This document shows positions 16,101-25,627 of a stretch of DNA of 53,285 nt, in pieces. The notes beneath the pieces were generated by a model, which was not told where the DNA came from, searched no databases, and was given only the letters and a program-made list of their open reading frames with translations. How positions within the stretch are numbered: the first letter of the stretch is position 1; each line of letters begins with the position of its first letter. The position numbers and the translations under genes were made by a program. Source of the stretch: Mycolicibacterium sp. (lineage in GTDB: Bacteria > Actinomycetota > Actinomycetes > Mycobacteriales > Mycobacteriaceae); contig NZ_JAEMSG010000007.1 in NCBI RefSeq assembly GCF_016462945.1, positions 1 to 53,285 on the forward strand. The letters run 5' to 3'.

Positions 16101-16916
16101 TCAGCGTTTGTCGCGGCCACGCAGTGCGACGGCACGCAGCGCCGCGCCTAGTGCGGCCCGGCCCAGAGCCGGTAGGTGTCCCAGCGCACTTGCCGGTCCG
16201 CGCTGGCCCGGCGCGGTGACCCGCAGTACCGGCCAGTCGTGCGTCGCCGCCATCGCAGCCAGACCCGTCCGGGGATTTACTGGCCGGGGATGTCCCACCA
16301 ATGTCATGAGTGCCGCGTCCTCGTCGCCGTCGGCATAAAAATAGCTCTGCCGAAGTCCCACGCCGCGCTCGGCGCAAAAGCGTTGTACGGCAGCGGCCTT
16401 TTGTTCTCCCCACACAATTGGTCTGTTCACCCGTCCGGTGAGCACTCCGTTTTCATCCAGTTCGAAGGTGTTACACACCACATCAACGATGCCCAGTTCG
16501 CGAGCCACGGGTTCGGCGTGGATGGTCAATGCTGACGAACTGAGAACGACGGTGTGCCCACGCTCGTGATGGGCGTTGACGATGTCCCGCATCAGCGGGT
16601 AGACCTTGTTCGCCACCTGCTCGGCGAACACGCGATCCGCGACATCGCTCAGTCCGGTCAGCGATTCGCCGCGCAGGTAGGTCGCGCCTCGGACCAGTAG
16701 CCGGTCGAACTGCATGCGGCCGAGTTTGTAGCGCACCGAGGCTTCGACGACACCCAGTACCTCGCCGATGCGGGCCTGTCCGTTCCGCAGTCGGTCACTG
16801 GCATGCGAAGCCGCGGTGAACCCGGCGACCAGGGTGCCGTCGAGGTCAAAGAACGCGCCGATCTCCGGGCCGGCCGGGCCGGACGTGATCTGGGCAATGG
16901 CCTCCGAGGACAGCAC
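16101..16916 (-). CDS. HAD-IB family phosphatase (SerB-like)
   Basis: A 271-residue HAD hydrolase. Motif I is FFDLDGTLV (residues 22-30; the first Asp is the phosphoryl-accepting nucleophile and the second the acid/base), motif II the LSSSALTIH region (about 124-132), and motif IV YADGDEDAALM (about 193-203). HAD-IB enzymes dephosphorylate phosphoserine, phospholipid head groups and similar small substrates; mycobacterial members often sit with acyltransferases, which are absent here. The GTG at 16916 has only a poorly spaced GGAG upstream. Confidence 0.8.
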   Translation of the reverse strand: MLSSEAIAQITSGPAGPEIGAFFDLDGTLVAGFTAASHASDRLRNGQARIGEVLGVVEASVRYKLGRMQFDRLLVRGATYLRGESLTGLSDVADRVFAEQVANKVYPLMRDIVNAHHERGHTVVLSSSALTIHAEPVARELGIVDVVCNTFELDENGVLTGRVNRPIVWGEQKAAAVQRFCAERGVGLRQSYFYADGDEDAALMTLVGHPRPVNPRTGLAAMAATHDWPVLRVTAPGQRGPASALGHLPALGRAALGAALRAVALRGRDKR

Positions 16917-16941
16917 ATCTCCATCATGCGGGGAGGGGACG

Positions 16942-17847
16942 CTACGGCGTCAATCGCGGGGCTGCGACAGCCTCGAGTCCGTCCTCGTAGGCGCCTTCGT
17001 CGCGGCCCAACGCGATGGTCGCAACGGCCATTGCGCCGGTGGCAATGCCGAGGGCGATCGCACTGCCTGTGCTCGCGGTCAGATGCTCACCGAGGATCAC
17101 CTGGCCCAATAACACCGCAACCAGCGGTTCCAGCACCAGCATCGCCGGGACCGACGCCTTCAGCGAACCGGCATGAAAGGCGGATTGCTGCAGCAGGGTC
17201 GCTGCCACCGCCACCGCGATCAGCGTGTACGTCACCGGAGAGGTCAGCAACCGGGCAGCTCCGTCTTCGGTGAGAAGTTGCATCTCGATCTTGGTCAGCA
17301 CCGCCACGACCCCGAAAAGCACGCCCACTCCAAGGGCGAGCAGGATCGCCCTTCGCCAGCCGGATAGCCGAATGGCAACGACCACGCTGGCTGCCACCGC
17401 CAGCAGGCACCCAGCGGCCACGAGCGCCGCGGGCAATTCCGCACCCTCATAGTCGCCGGGTCTGGTCTTGGCCAGTGAGACGAACACCGCCAGCGCCACG
17501 GTGAGTAATGAGGCCCAGGCCCATTCCGCACGGCTGACCCGACGGTGTGACAGCCACGCACTCATCGGCAACGCAAACAGAAGTGCCGCGACTAACAGGG
17601 GCGCGACCAGCAGCAGGGAGCCGTTGGCCAGGGCGATCGCGTAGAAGACGTAACCCATCACCGCGGCCGCGGTGCCCGCCCACCACCGCGGCCGCCGCAG
17701 GAGGGTATTCAGCATCACCGGGCTCAGGCCGTGCTCTGCTGGCACGTCCATGGTGGCCCGTTGTCGCACGACGATCCCTATCGCGGTAAACACCGCGCCT
17801 GCAAGGGCAGCGACAACGGCGACGGCGCGCTCAAGCAATGTCGTCAA
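16942..17847 (-). CDS. DMT superfamily (EamA-like) transporter
   Basis: A 301-residue integral membrane protein with nine or ten predicted helices and two EamA-like halves. The second-half signature is AMLVLEPLVAVLLGQVILGEHL (about residues 235-256). It probably exports or imports a small metabolite; substrate unknown. The start is TTG at 17847 or at 17838: AAGGA abuts the first TTG, so the second (9 nt spacing) may be the real one. The HAD phosphatase lies 25 nt downstream on the same strand, possibly cotranscribed. Confidence 0.75.
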   Translation of the reverse strand: MTTLLERAVAVVAALAGAVFTAIGIVVRQRATMDVPAEHGLSPVMLNTLLRRPRWWAGTAAAVMGYVFYAIALANGSLLLVAPLLVAALLFALPMSAWLSHRRVSRAEWAWASLLTVALAVFVSLAKTRPGDYEGAELPAALVAAGCLLAVAASVVVAIRLSGWRRAILLALGVGVLFGVVAVLTKIEMQLLTEDGAARLLTSPVTYTLIAVAVAATLLQQSAFHAGSLKASVPAMLVLEPLVAVLLGQVILGEHLTASTGSAIALGIATGAMAVATIALGRDEGAYEDGLEAVAAPRLTP

Positions 17848-17921
17848 TCCTTCCCGGTGCCGGCCCCCGCAACGAATCTAGGCCACCGGTACCGCGCCGT
17901 GCGGGTCCCGGTGGCCGCGTG

Positions 17922-20672
17922 TCAGTGAACCGCCACCACCACCGGCGAGCCGCCGTAGCCGGTGACCCGCACCGCGGTCGGGGTTGGTCCGGGCGAGGGC
18001 ACGCGGCCGTGGATCTCGATGGTCTCACCCGGGAATACGGTGACGTAGTTGTCGTCGTAGGTGATGGGCAGAATCTCGTCGGCATCGGCCGCACTGAGTA
18101 GTTCAGCTCGCTCGAAGAACGCGATCCGCGTACTCCGATTGCGGAGGGTAACGGTGACCTGTGCGGCGTCGGCCTCATCGCGCCGGGCTGTGATGTCCAG
18201 TGCGGGTTTGGGCATGTAGTTCAGTGGTGTCATATCCGCCCAGCTGATCTGCCGGGAATCGAACGCCGTGTCGTTGGCGGGTGGGCCGACATCGTCGGGT
18301 ACCTGAGACTGCCAGTACACATTCTCGGTGATCACGCCACCACTCGCGTCGAGCAGTTGGCAACGGACGAAGAACACGCGGGAGTCAGCCGGTCCGGGGG
18401 GCAGGGTCATCGCGGCGGCGGTGCTTCCGGAAGCGACATCGATACCGTCGGCGGCGCGGTCGTCGCGCACTTTGCCCGACAGATCGTAGATGCGCACCCG
18501 AACCCGCAAGTCCTGCTTGGCTTCCGGGCTCTGGTTGACCACGGTGACGGTTGCCCGACGGTGATTGCTGTCGGCGTAGGAGTCGAAGACCACCGACAGC
18601 GGTTCCAGGCCCTTCTTGGCGCCGTAGTAGGCACCGCCGGGGCGAAGGTAATAGTCGAAGATATTGCCGAAGAAGGATGGCCAGTGGCTATTGAGCATCC
18701 AGTAGATGGTCATCTTGTGGCTGTCCCAGCCGTTGGCGGCGAACGATTCGAACTGTGCGCGGGTGGATTCGTAGTGGGCGAGTTGGGCCTTGTCGGCGAA
18801 CACCTGGGCACTGGTGGAGAAGCCGTAGCGGCGGTCGATGACGCGCCGGATGTTGGTCAGGTTTGAGTTCTGTGGTGCGGCACCGGCGTGGAAGTACCAG
18901 GTGTCGTTGATCGGCCACATCTTGTCGGGCGGGATGAACCGCCGCAGGCTGGCGTAGGGCGGAATGTGTTCATTGTCGCCCTGTTCGGCCGACGAACCCC
19001 GGGCCGCGCCGTAGCGGTCGCTGAACCAGTACGACGGTGGCCGCCAGGAGTAGGGGCCGGCCATCTGGATGCCGTCCCACCGCGGGTTGCCATCAGCGTC
19101 GCGGGCGAACGAGGAGACCGTGTCCACGGTGGCGTTCTGCCAATGCAGGTCGTCGATGATCTTGCGGTAGGTGTCGCGAACCTTGTCGGGCGGACGGCCA
19201 TCACTTGCGTTGGCCCAGAGGAACGCCGACGGATGTGACCGCAGCATGGTGATCTGCGACTGCAGACTCTCGCTTGCGACACGGCGGTCCTCATCGTCCC
19301 ACTGCTGCCACTTCTCCCACTGGTTACAACACATCCACCCGTACATCAGCGGTATACCCATCTCGTCGGCCAGTTCGACGAATCGGGCTGATGCGATCTT
19401 GGACTCGAGCCGGAGCATGTTCAGGCCCAGATCCTTGACATAGCGCAGGATCGCTTTATCGCGTTCGGGGTCGTACTTGTAGAGCAGGTCGGGGGTGTAG
19501 GTGGCGCCGCGCACCAGGAAGTCCCGTCCGTTGATCCGCAGATAGAAGTTTCCGCCGGGCGCCGCCGAACTGTCATCGGAATCACGGCCCTGACTGACGG
19601 TTCGGATACCGAACCTCAGTGTCGAGGAGGTGGTGACGATTCGGTTCTGGATGAAATCCAGTCTCAGGTCGTAGAGATCGGGGTTACCCATGGTGTAGGG
19701 CCACCACAGATCTGGGCGATCGATAGTGAGGCCCGCGAAATCATCAGGAGTGAAGGCGATTTCGCGTTCAGCACCGGGCTCCAGAGTCACCGGTTGGGCC
19801 ACCCGCACGGGTGTCTTGCCGTCCCGGGTGATCGTTGCCTGCAGCACACCGCGGACCGGTGTGCTGCTGTAGTTGTGCAGGGTCGAATAGATGGTCAACC
19901 GCGCGCTGTCGGTACCCGGCAGGGGCAGTTCGCTGTTCACCAGCGCCGGGCCGATGTCCACGTCGCCGAAGGCCCGCAGCTGAACCGGCTTGAAGATTCC
20001 GGCGTTTCGGTCGGAGACGAACGAGTTGCCGTTGGCCGGGTTTTTACCCGGCCCGTGGTAACCGAGATAACGCCAGTTGATCCAGTCGTACCAGCTGTCA
20101 GCCAACTCGACGCCGTTGACGTCCTGGATGGCACGTTCGGGAATCACCCTGACAGCCAGCGTGTTCGGCTTACCGGAAACCAACCAGGGCGTCACATCGA
20201 GTGTGTGATGGGTGTACATGCCGACGATCTGGGTGCTGTCGGCAATGCGTTGGCCGTTCAACCAGATGTCTGCCCGGTAGTTAATGCCCGGGAAGTTCAG
20301 CTGATAGGTCCGGTAGCCGGCCGGAGCGGTGAAGGTGGCTCGATACCACCAATCCTGTTGAAAGAGGTCCTGGGGGACTTCGGTGCGCAGGTTCTTGCCG
20401 AAGTAGAGGTTCGGATAGATCCCGGCCTGCTGCAGTATCTCCAGCACCGTGGCGGGCATCTTCGACACCGGGACCCATGCGCCGTCGTCATAGCCGGCGG
20501 CGGAGATCGCCGCGCCGTCAGCCTTCAGGCCGGTTGCGGAGACCAGTTTCCATCCGTCGGCAAGTTCGATGTCCTGGGTCCCGGGCGGCTGGGGTCGTGC
20601 GAACACCCGGTAGTCACCCGCACAGAGCAGCAACAGGACGACCGCGAAGATCTTCAGAAAGGTCTTCGGCAC
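17922..20672 (-). CDS. Exported glycoside hydrolase family 2 enzyme (exo-beta-D-glucosaminidase/mannosidase type)
   Basis: A 916-residue enzyme with an N-terminal signal or anchor segment (residues 4-20). It has the GH2 order: jelly-roll sugar-binding domain (about 40-235), Ig-like domain (about 240-355), TIM barrel (about 370-700) and two C-terminal beta domains. The barrel has FLWANASDGRPP with Asp491 as likely acid/base and GSSAEQGDN with Glu563 as likely nucleophile. Their 72-residue spacing equals the Asp469-Glu541 pair I recall for the exo-beta-D-glucosaminidase CsxA. Start GTG at 20672 with AAGGAG 11 nt upstream. It probably removes terminal amino-sugar or mannosyl residues outside the membrane; the actual glycan is unknown. 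Confidence 0.82.
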   Translation of the reverse strand: MPKTFLKIFAVVLLLLCAGDYRVFARPQPPGTQDIELADGWKLVSATGLKADGAAISAAGYDDGAWVPVSKMPATVLEILQQAGIYPNLYFGKNLRTEVPQDLFQQDWWYRATFTAPAGYRTYQLNFPGINYRADIWLNGQRIADSTQIVGMYTHHTLDVTPWLVSGKPNTLAVRVIPERAIQDVNGVELADSWYDWINWRYLGYHGPGKNPANGNSFVSDRNAGIFKPVQLRAFGDVDIGPALVNSELPLPGTDSARLTIYSTLHNYSSTPVRGVLQATITRDGKTPVRVAQPVTLEPGAEREIAFTPDDFAGLTIDRPDLWWPYTMGNPDLYDLRLDFIQNRIVTTSSTLRFGIRTVSQGRDSDDSSAAPGGNFYLRINGRDFLVRGATYTPDLLYKYDPERDKAILRYVKDLGLNMLRLESKIASARFVELADEMGIPLMYGWMCCNQWEKWQQWDDEDRRVASESLQSQITMLRSHPSAFLWANASDGRPPDKVRDTYRKIIDDLHWQNATVDTVSSFARDADGNPRWDGIQMAGPYSWRPPSYWFSDRYGAARGSSAEQGDNEHIPPYASLRRFIPPDKMWPINDTWYFHAGAAPQNSNLTNIRRVIDRRYGFSTSAQVFADKAQLAHYESTRAQFESFAANGWDSHKMTIYWMLNSHWPSFFGNIFDYYLRPGGAYYGAKKGLEPLSVVFDSYADSNHRRATVTVVNQSPEAKQDLRVRVRIYDLSGKVRDDRAADGIDVASGSTAAAMTLPPGPADSRVFFVRCQLLDASGGVITENVYWQSQVPDDVGPPANDTAFDSRQISWADMTPLNYMPKPALDITARRDEADAAQVTVTLRNRSTRIAFFERAELLSAADADEILPITYDDNYVTVFPGETIEIHGRVPSPGPTPTAVRVTGYGGSPVVVAVH

Positions 20673-20716
20673 GGTGCGGGGGACTCCTTGCGGTGGATGC
20701 GGGCCGACTTCGGCCC

Positions 20717-20722
20717 TAGGCT
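20717..20722 (+). promoter_or_regulatory. -10 box for a leaderless start
   Basis: TAGGCT lies exactly 6 nt before the ATG at 20729. No Shine-Dalgarno sequence is present. Confidence 0.5.
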
Positions 20723-20728
20723 AATCCA

Positions 20729-21397
20729 ATGACCGAATCCGACCTCGCCGTCACCCGTCGGGCAATCGCCGACGCCCTCATGAGCGCGCTGGAACGGCGC
20801 CATGAGGTGCTCGACGTCATTGTCGGGTCCAACGACCGGAGATCGGCAGTTGATGCCATCACGGAATTGCTAGGCACCCCGCGGATCGCCAGCGAGGCCG
20901 TCATGAACATGTCCTTCGACCAGCTGACCACTGAATCCCGGAAACGGATCGCGGCCGAACTCGACGATCTCAACAGCCGACTGAGCTTCACCGCAGGCGA
21001 GCGTCCGGCCAGCTCGGACGAGAGCCTCCGGCTGCGGCCTTTCTCGCACGATTCGGACCGCGATATCTTCGCCACCCGCACCGAGGAGGTGGGCGCGGCC
21101 GGCGACGGCTCCGGGTCACCCGCGGGAAGTCTCGACGATGAGATCAGCGCCGCGCGTAACCGTCTGTGGGCCGAGGAGGCAGCCTGGTTCGTGGCCCTCG
21201 ACGGCGAGGATAAGGTCGGCATGGTGTTCGGCGAGCTGATCGGAGGTGAGGTCAACGTCAGGATCTGGATCCATCCGGCGCATCGTAAGAAGGGCTACGG
21301 TACGGCCGCCCTGCGCAAGTCACGGTCGGAAATGGCAGCCCAGTTCCCCGCCGTACCACTGGTGGTGCGGTCACCCGGCACCGCTGCGGGCACGTGA
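20729..21397 (+). CDS. GNAT-family N-acetyltransferase with an N-terminal helical extension
   Basis: A 222-residue protein. The C-terminal half (about 100-215) ends in a GNAT-like acetyl-CoA site: [23 protein letters not shown], with the RxxGxG/A pyrophosphate loop as RKKGYGTA (about residues 188-195). The N-terminal 80 residues ([26 protein letters not shown]) are a helical module of the kind found in DNA gyrase A-like segments of some actinobacterial GNATs. It overlaps cinA by 4 nt (GTGA), so the two are translationally coupled. Substrate unknown. Confidence 0.72.
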   Translation: MTESDLAVTRRAIADALMSALERRHEVLDVIVGSNDRRSAVDAITELLGTPRIASEAVMNMSFDQLTTESRKRIAAELDDLNSRLSFTAGERPASSDESLRLRPFSHDSDRDIFATRTEEVGAAGDGSGSPAGSLDDEISAARNRLWAEEAAWFVALDGEDKVGMVFGELIGGEVNVRIWIHPAHRKKGYGTAALRKSRSEMAAQFPAVPLVVRSPGTAAGT

Positions 21398-22662
21398 GCG
21401 TCCGCGCCGCAATCCTGGTCACCGGCACCGAGGTCCTGACCGGGCGGGTCGCCGACCGCAATGGCCCCTGGGTCGCCGACCGCCTGCTGGAACTCGGCGT
21501 CGAATTGGCCCACATCACGATCTGCGGTGACCGCGCCGCTGATATCGAGGCCCAGTTGCGTTTCCTGCGCGCCGAGGGTGTCGACCTCATCGTCACAACC
21601 GGTGGGCTGGGGCCCACCGCCGACGATATGACCGTGGAGATCGTTGCCCGATTCTGCGGGCGTGAGCTCGTTCTCGACGAGGCGTTGGAAGCGAAGATCG
21701 CCGAGATCGTCAACAAATGGATGGCCCGATTTCCTGACACCGACTTCAATGCGGTCCGGGAAGCCAACCGCAAACAGGCGATGGTGCCCGACGGTGCCAC
21801 GGTGCTCAACCCGGTCGGTACCGCACCCGGGGCGGTGATCCCGGGTACGCCGACGGTCGTGGTGCTGCCGGGCCCGCCGAAAGAACTTCAGGCGATGTGG
21901 CCGGCCGCGATAGCGACCGCCGCAGTTCAGCAGGCGATCGCCGGGCGCACCGAGTATCGGCAATCTACGGTGCGGATGTTCGGCCTGGCCGAGTCTGGAC
22001 TGGCTGACACCCTTCGCGAAGCCGAGCGGCAGATCGCCGGGTTCGGTGATCTGGAGATCACCACCTGCCTGCGCCGGGGCGAGGTGGAGATGGTCACCCG
22101 CTATGAGCCGGCCGGTGCGGCCACCTACCAAAATCTGATGAAGCTGGTGCAGGATCGCCACGGCGCGACAATCTTCTCCGAGGACGGTTCCTCCGTCGAT
22201 GATCAGGTGGCCCGGTTGCTGGTAGGCCGACGGATCGCCACCGCGGAGTCCTGTACCTCGGGGCTGGTGGCGGCGCGCCTCACTGAGCGGCCTGGCTCCT
22301 CGGACTATGTCGCAGGTGGGGTGGTGGCCTACGCGAACGCGGCCAAGGTGTCGCTGCTGGGCGTCGACGCCGCACTGATCGCCGCACACGGCGCGGTGTC
22401 GGCTGAGGTCGCCGAAGCGATGGCAGCCGGTGCGCTGAGTCGCTTCGGCGCTGACACCGCGATCGCGACCACCGGGGTCGCCGGGCCCGGTGGCGGGACG
22501 GCAGACAAGCCGGTCGGAACGGTGTGGTTCGCCGTGATGCTGACCGACGGGCCGACGGTCACCCGCTGCATCAGGATTCCGGGGGAGCGCTTTGATGTCC
22601 GGGACCGTTCAACGACGGTGGCCATGCATCTCCTGCGGCAGGCACTGCTGACGGGTCAGTAG
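21394..22662 (+). CDS. cinA: CinA family protein (ADP-ribose pyrophosphatase / NMN deamidase)
   Basis: A 422-residue two-domain protein. The N-terminal MoCF-like domain (about 1-170) begins [22 protein letters not shown] and contains [13 protein letters not shown]. The C-terminal PncC domain (about 260-420) has [21 protein letters not shown] and [18 protein letters not shown]. Homologs recycle NMN to NaMN and hydrolyse ADP-ribose; in mycobacteria CinA (Rv1901) has been linked to drug tolerance by cleaving NAD-drug adducts. Start GTG at 21394 overlaps the GNAT stop. It overlaps the convergent gene end at 22656 by 7 nt. Confidence 0.92.
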   Translation: MSVRAAILVTGTEVLTGRVADRNGPWVADRLLELGVELAHITICGDRAADIEAQLRFLRAEGVDLIVTTGGLGPTADDMTVEIVARFCGRELVLDEALEAKIAEIVNKWMARFPDTDFNAVREANRKQAMVPDGATVLNPVGTAPGAVIPGTPTVVVLPGPPKELQAMWPAAIATAAVQQAIAGRTEYRQSTVRMFGLAESGLADTLREAERQIAGFGDLEITTCLRRGEVEMVTRYEPAGAATYQNLMKLVQDRHGATIFSEDGSSVDDQVARLLVGRRIATAESCTSGLVAARLTERPGSSDYVAGGVVAYANAAKVSLLGVDAALIAAHGAVSAEVAEAMAAGALSRFGADTAIATTGVAGPGGGTADKPVGTVWFAVMLTDGPTVTRCIRIPGERFDVRDRSTTVAMHLLRQALLTGQ

Positions 22663-23744
22663 GGGCCGCTGAGTTCCACGTCGGTCACATAGCGAGCTTG
22701 GTTGCCACCGGCCCGCCTGGCCTCGTGCATCGCCGCAGTGGCGAGCGCGACAACTTCGTCGAGCACATCGCCGGGGGGGCGATCGGCCAGTGGCCGCAGC
22801 GCAGTGCTGACCACTCCGATGCTGGCGGTGACGCCCTGCGGGGTTGCCGCGATCGCGCCGAGCACCCTTTCCACGAGCGGTTCCGGACTGGGCACGGTGA
22901 AGGTCTCGGCGATGAGGAACTCCCAATCGCGCGCATAGCCGACGACGGCCTCGCGGCGCACTGTCTCCCGCAGCGCCTGTCCCGCCGCCACCTGAGCCGC
23001 GTTGGTGCCTCGCGGACCGTGCAGGCTCTGGATCGCAGCGAGATTATCGATACCAACCACAGCCAAGACGAAATAGCGATCGTCCTCGCGATGCCGGGCA
23101 CCGATCACGGTGGCAGTGCGGTCGTAGAACGCCTGCTGTGTGAGCAGTCCGGTGACGGGGTCGACGGCGGTGACCGGCTCAGCTGGCGCCCCCACCGTCG
23201 CGATCGTTCGGCACGCGAAGGTCGCCACGACGCAGAGCAACACCACGGGTGTCATCAATGCGATGGCGGTCGCAACATCATCGGCCGCGATCCGCGCTGT
23301 CAGCCACAGCACGGTGAGACCCGCGACTGGCGCCGCAAAGACCAGTAGCGAGGAATTGTGGAACAACGCGGTGAAGCCGAGGATGAAGGTGAATGCCGAC
23401 GCGGTCACCATCCCGGCCATCGGATCGATCGTCGCCAGACAACCTCCCGCCAAGGCCAAGGTGCCGAGGACCACGACGGCGGCTGATTCGCTGCGGGTCG
23501 GCCACCGGTAGCGCAGCCACGGCACAGCCAGCGCAATACACATCGCGGCGACGAACCCGTAGACCCACCTGAACCCGGGCCACGGCGGGGTGTGCGGAGC
23601 AACTCCGGCCAGCAGTGCGGGCAGACCCAGCGCCAGGATGCATCCGGCGACCACGCGCATTGTTGTGGTCTGGTAGCCGCTGGCTGCCAGCCGGGCGGTG
23701 AATGCGTGATACTGGTCCGGCGCGAGTCCGGCGCGCAGTCTCAT
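22656..23744 (-). CDS. Membrane protein with a degenerate GGDEF domain
   Basis: A 362-residue protein with about six transmembrane helices in residues 30-180 and a cytosolic GGDEF-fold domain (195-355). The domain opens canonically ([15 protein letters not shown]), but the catalytic loop reads [11 protein letters not shown] at 270-280: both glycines of GGDEF are lost, and no RxxD inhibitory site is seen before it. It therefore probably cannot make cyclic di-GMP and may act as a receptor or scaffold. The GASIGVV-type strand (TASIGVV) is kept. It overlaps the upstream methyltransferase by 4 nt. Confidence 0.78.
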   Translation of the reverse strand: MRLRAGLAPDQYHAFTARLAASGYQTTTMRVVAGCILALGLPALLAGVAPHTPPWPGFRWVYGFVAAMCIALAVPWLRYRWPTRSESAAVVVLGTLALAGGCLATIDPMAGMVTASAFTFILGFTALFHNSSLLVFAAPVAGLTVLWLTARIAADDVATAIALMTPVVLLCVVATFACRTIATVGAPAEPVTAVDPVTGLLTQQAFYDRTATVIGARHREDDRYFVLAVVGIDNLAAIQSLHGPRGTNAAQVAAGQALRETVRREAVVGYARDWEFLIAETFTVPSPEPLVERVLGAIAATPQGVTASIGVVSTALRPLADRPPGDVLDEVVALATAAMHEARRAGGNQARYVTDVELSGPY

Positions 23745-24325
23745 CGGCCGACCACGGTCACAGCGTAGTCACCGCCGGTGTAGGGAATCCGGTCCCACGT
23801 AGCCCATCGGGCAACCGGTGCCAGGCCTGCGGCCTCCGTCAACTCGTCGTAGCGGTCACAGGTCAGCTGGCCGGGCCGCAGGCTGAAACCGGCGACCAGC
23901 AGGCCGCCTTCGGTCAACCGACTCGCCATGTTCGCCAGGACCCGATCCTCAGTCCCCGGTTCCAGGAAGATCATCACATTGCCGGCCAGCAGGATGAGGT
24001 CAAAAGTTCCGTTCGGGATTCCGGTCAGATCGCTGAGATCAGCTTCATACCAATCGATTCCAGGTGCTTTGATGCGCGCGGTCTCCAGCATGCCGGCATC
24101 CGCGTCCACTCCAGTGACCCGCACCGACCGCTTGGCCAGTTCGATCGCGACCCGGCCGGTGCCACAGCCGGCGTCGAGCACGCTCGTTCCCCCCGATTCG
24201 GCCAGCAGCGACTCGACTAGATCAGCCTCGCCGTGGATGTTCTCGCCGGCTTGCGCCAACGCGTGCCAGCGCGAGTCGTACTCCTCGCCCCGCGGCGTGT
24301 CCGTGCGCTGCCAGCGGTTGGTCAT
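23741..24325 (-). CDS. Class I SAM-dependent methyltransferase
   Basis: A 194-residue Rossmann-fold enzyme with the SAM-binding motif I VLDAGCGTGRVA (49-60), motif II GVDADAGML (about 72-80) and an acidic loop YEADLSD. The methyl acceptor is unknown. Start ATG at 24325, preceded by AGGAAG at 8 nt. Its stop overlaps the start of the GGDEF-like gene (ATGA), so the two are coupled. The frame extends nine codons upstream, but the ribosome-binding site favours this start. Confidence 0.82.
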   Translation of the reverse strand: MTNRWQRTDTPRGEEYDSRWHALAQAGENIHGEADLVESLLAESGGTSVLDAGCGTGRVAIELAKRSVRVTGVDADAGMLETARIKAPGIDWYEADLSDLTGIPNGTFDLILLAGNVMIFLEPGTEDRVLANMASRLTEGGLLVAGFSLRPGQLTCDRYDELTEAAGLAPVARWATWDRIPYTGGDYAVTVVGR

Positions 24326-24341
24326 AGCTGATCTTCCTACC

Positions 24342-25088
24342 TCACGCCGCAACGATGATGGTCAGTTCGTCGGCTTTTCGCTCCACCCGCATTCCGGCCT
24401 TTCGTGCCAGGGCTGCGACCGATGCTGCGTCGTCGGGTTCGGATCTGGCTGTGGCTAACGCGCGGGCCAGCCGACCCTTGTGCGCTTTGTTGAAGTGGGT
24501 GACGACGGTGCGACGTCCGTCTGGTTGTTCGGTCATCACGTCCACCACAACGGCGCCGCTGACCCGACCGAGCCCCGCGTAGGCACCGGATCGCAGATCG
24601 ACGATGAGTTCGCGGCCAGATAGCTCGGCCAACACCGGCTCGAGCACCGGGCGCCACCGCGCGGCCAGGCCTGGCCGGCCCGGCAGTGTGGAACCCGCCG
24701 ACAGCCGGTAAGCGGGGATGGCGTCATCGGCCCGCAGCAATCCGAACAGCGCGGAACCGACAGTCAACCGCGTGCGGGCCCGGGCCGCCTCCGCCGATCG
24801 CAGGGACCCGAAATCCAGAGCGTCGTAGAGAACTCCGGTGTAGCGGTGGATGGCCGGCAGTGTCGGGGAGGTGCGTAGCGCGGCGTTGCGCTCGATTTCG
24901 GCGTCCTGGGCCGCCGAGATGCCCAGCGCCCGCCTGCTGGCCGTTGGGTCGGCGGCCAGGTGGACCAATTCGCCGATGAGAGCCTTGCGCAGGGGGTTCA
25001 GTTCCGGAGATCCGAGCAGCGTGAATTTCACTGCGGGCCCGTCGCCACCGGCGCGCTTGGTCTCCGAGGGGGGAAGTAGAACGATCAC
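24342..25088 (-). CDS. yaaA: YaaA family peroxide-stress protein
   Basis: A 248-residue protein of the YaaA (DUF328) family. It begins MIVLLPPSETKRAGGDGP and has FNKAHKGRLARAL near residue 200, the family's basic helix-hairpin region. In E. coli YaaA lowers intracellular free iron and oxidative DNA damage during peroxide stress, and the fold binds DNA. The GTG at 25088 is chosen because the family starts exactly there; the frame is open further upstream inside the preceding gene. It lies 16 nt downstream of a secreted protein and upstream of the methyltransferase, probably one leftward operon. Confidence 0.82.
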   Translation of the reverse strand: MIVLLPPSETKRAGGDGPAVKFTLLGSPELNPLRKALIGELVHLAADPTASRRALGISAAQDAEIERNAALRTSPTLPAIHRYTGVLYDALDFGSLRSAEAARARTRLTVGSALFGLLRADDAIPAYRLSAGSTLPGRPGLAARWRPVLEPVLAELSGRELIVDLRSGAYAGLGRVSGAVVVDVMTEQPDGRRTVVTHFNKAHKGRLARALATARSEPDDAASVAALARKAGMRVERKADELTIIVAA

Positions 25089-25104
25089 CGGGTCGCCGTC
25101 AAGT

Positions 25105-25569
25105 TCAGTAGGGCGGCAGTTGGCCGTTACCGGACTGCCCGGCCAACCCGTTGAGAATATCGAGTTCGTGGCGCAATTGCAGTTGGGACAACCAGGGCGG
25201 CGTCTGTCCCGGCAGCGCGGCGCCATCGGTCAGCTGCCACGGTTGACATCCACTGGTTTTGAAGGCGACGTCAGTCGCCTCGATCTGGACCACCTGGGGT
25301 TGCGATGACAACGCGTTGTTCAGCGTGACGTTATCTGCGCCGATCCGTCGCCAATAGCACTTGGTGCCCTCTGCCGGTCCTGCGGAGGAATAGACGCCGG
25401 GGACGATCTGGGTTCCGACCGTGAACGTTCCGTCGCGGTCGATGTCCGTAACCGGTCCCGGCGGGGGCACCGGTGCCGGAGTGATCGGGTCTGCCGCGGC
25501 CACCCCGGCACCGGTGCCAACGCACACCACGGTCACCACCAGGAGAACCGACGCGATTACACGACCCAC
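25105..25569 (-). CDS. Secreted protein of the Rv1906c type
   Basis: A roughly 154-residue exported protein with a signal peptide (to about AGVAAADP). The mature domain has DRDGTFTVGTQIVPGVYSSAG, CYWRR and SGCQPW, a pattern I know from M. tuberculosis Rv1906c. The two cysteines probably form a disulfide. Function unknown. The start is GTG at 25569, or TTG three codons upstream at 25578; neither has a clear ribosome-binding site. It is upstream of yaaA, as Rv1906c lies near Rv1907c. No KstR-like box is seen upstream. Confidence 0.7.
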   Translation of the reverse strand: MGRVIASVLLVVTVVCVGTGAGVAAADPITPAPVPPPGPVTDIDRDGTFTVGTQIVPGVYSSAGPAEGTKCYWRRIGADNVTLNNALSSQPQVVQIEATDVAFKTSGCQPWQLTDGAALPGQTPPWLSQLQLRHELDILNGLAGQSGNGQLPPY

Positions 25570-25615
25570 GGCAGCCAAGGGTACGCGGAACCGATCTGAT
25601 GTCAGAACCTGCGCT

Positions 25616-25621
25616 TATGGT
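25616..25621 (+). promoter_or_regulatory. -10 box for a leaderless start
   Basis: TATGGT lies exactly 6 nt before the GTG at 25628, without a Shine-Dalgarno sequence. A long upstream open frame exists but lies in the divergent gene's DNA. Confidence 0.45.
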
Positions 25622-25627
25622 GACCCC

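Noticed and set aside
19794..20732. A 312-codon plus-strand frame.
   Set aside because: Lies antisense within the GH2 gene; no motifs and no promoter.
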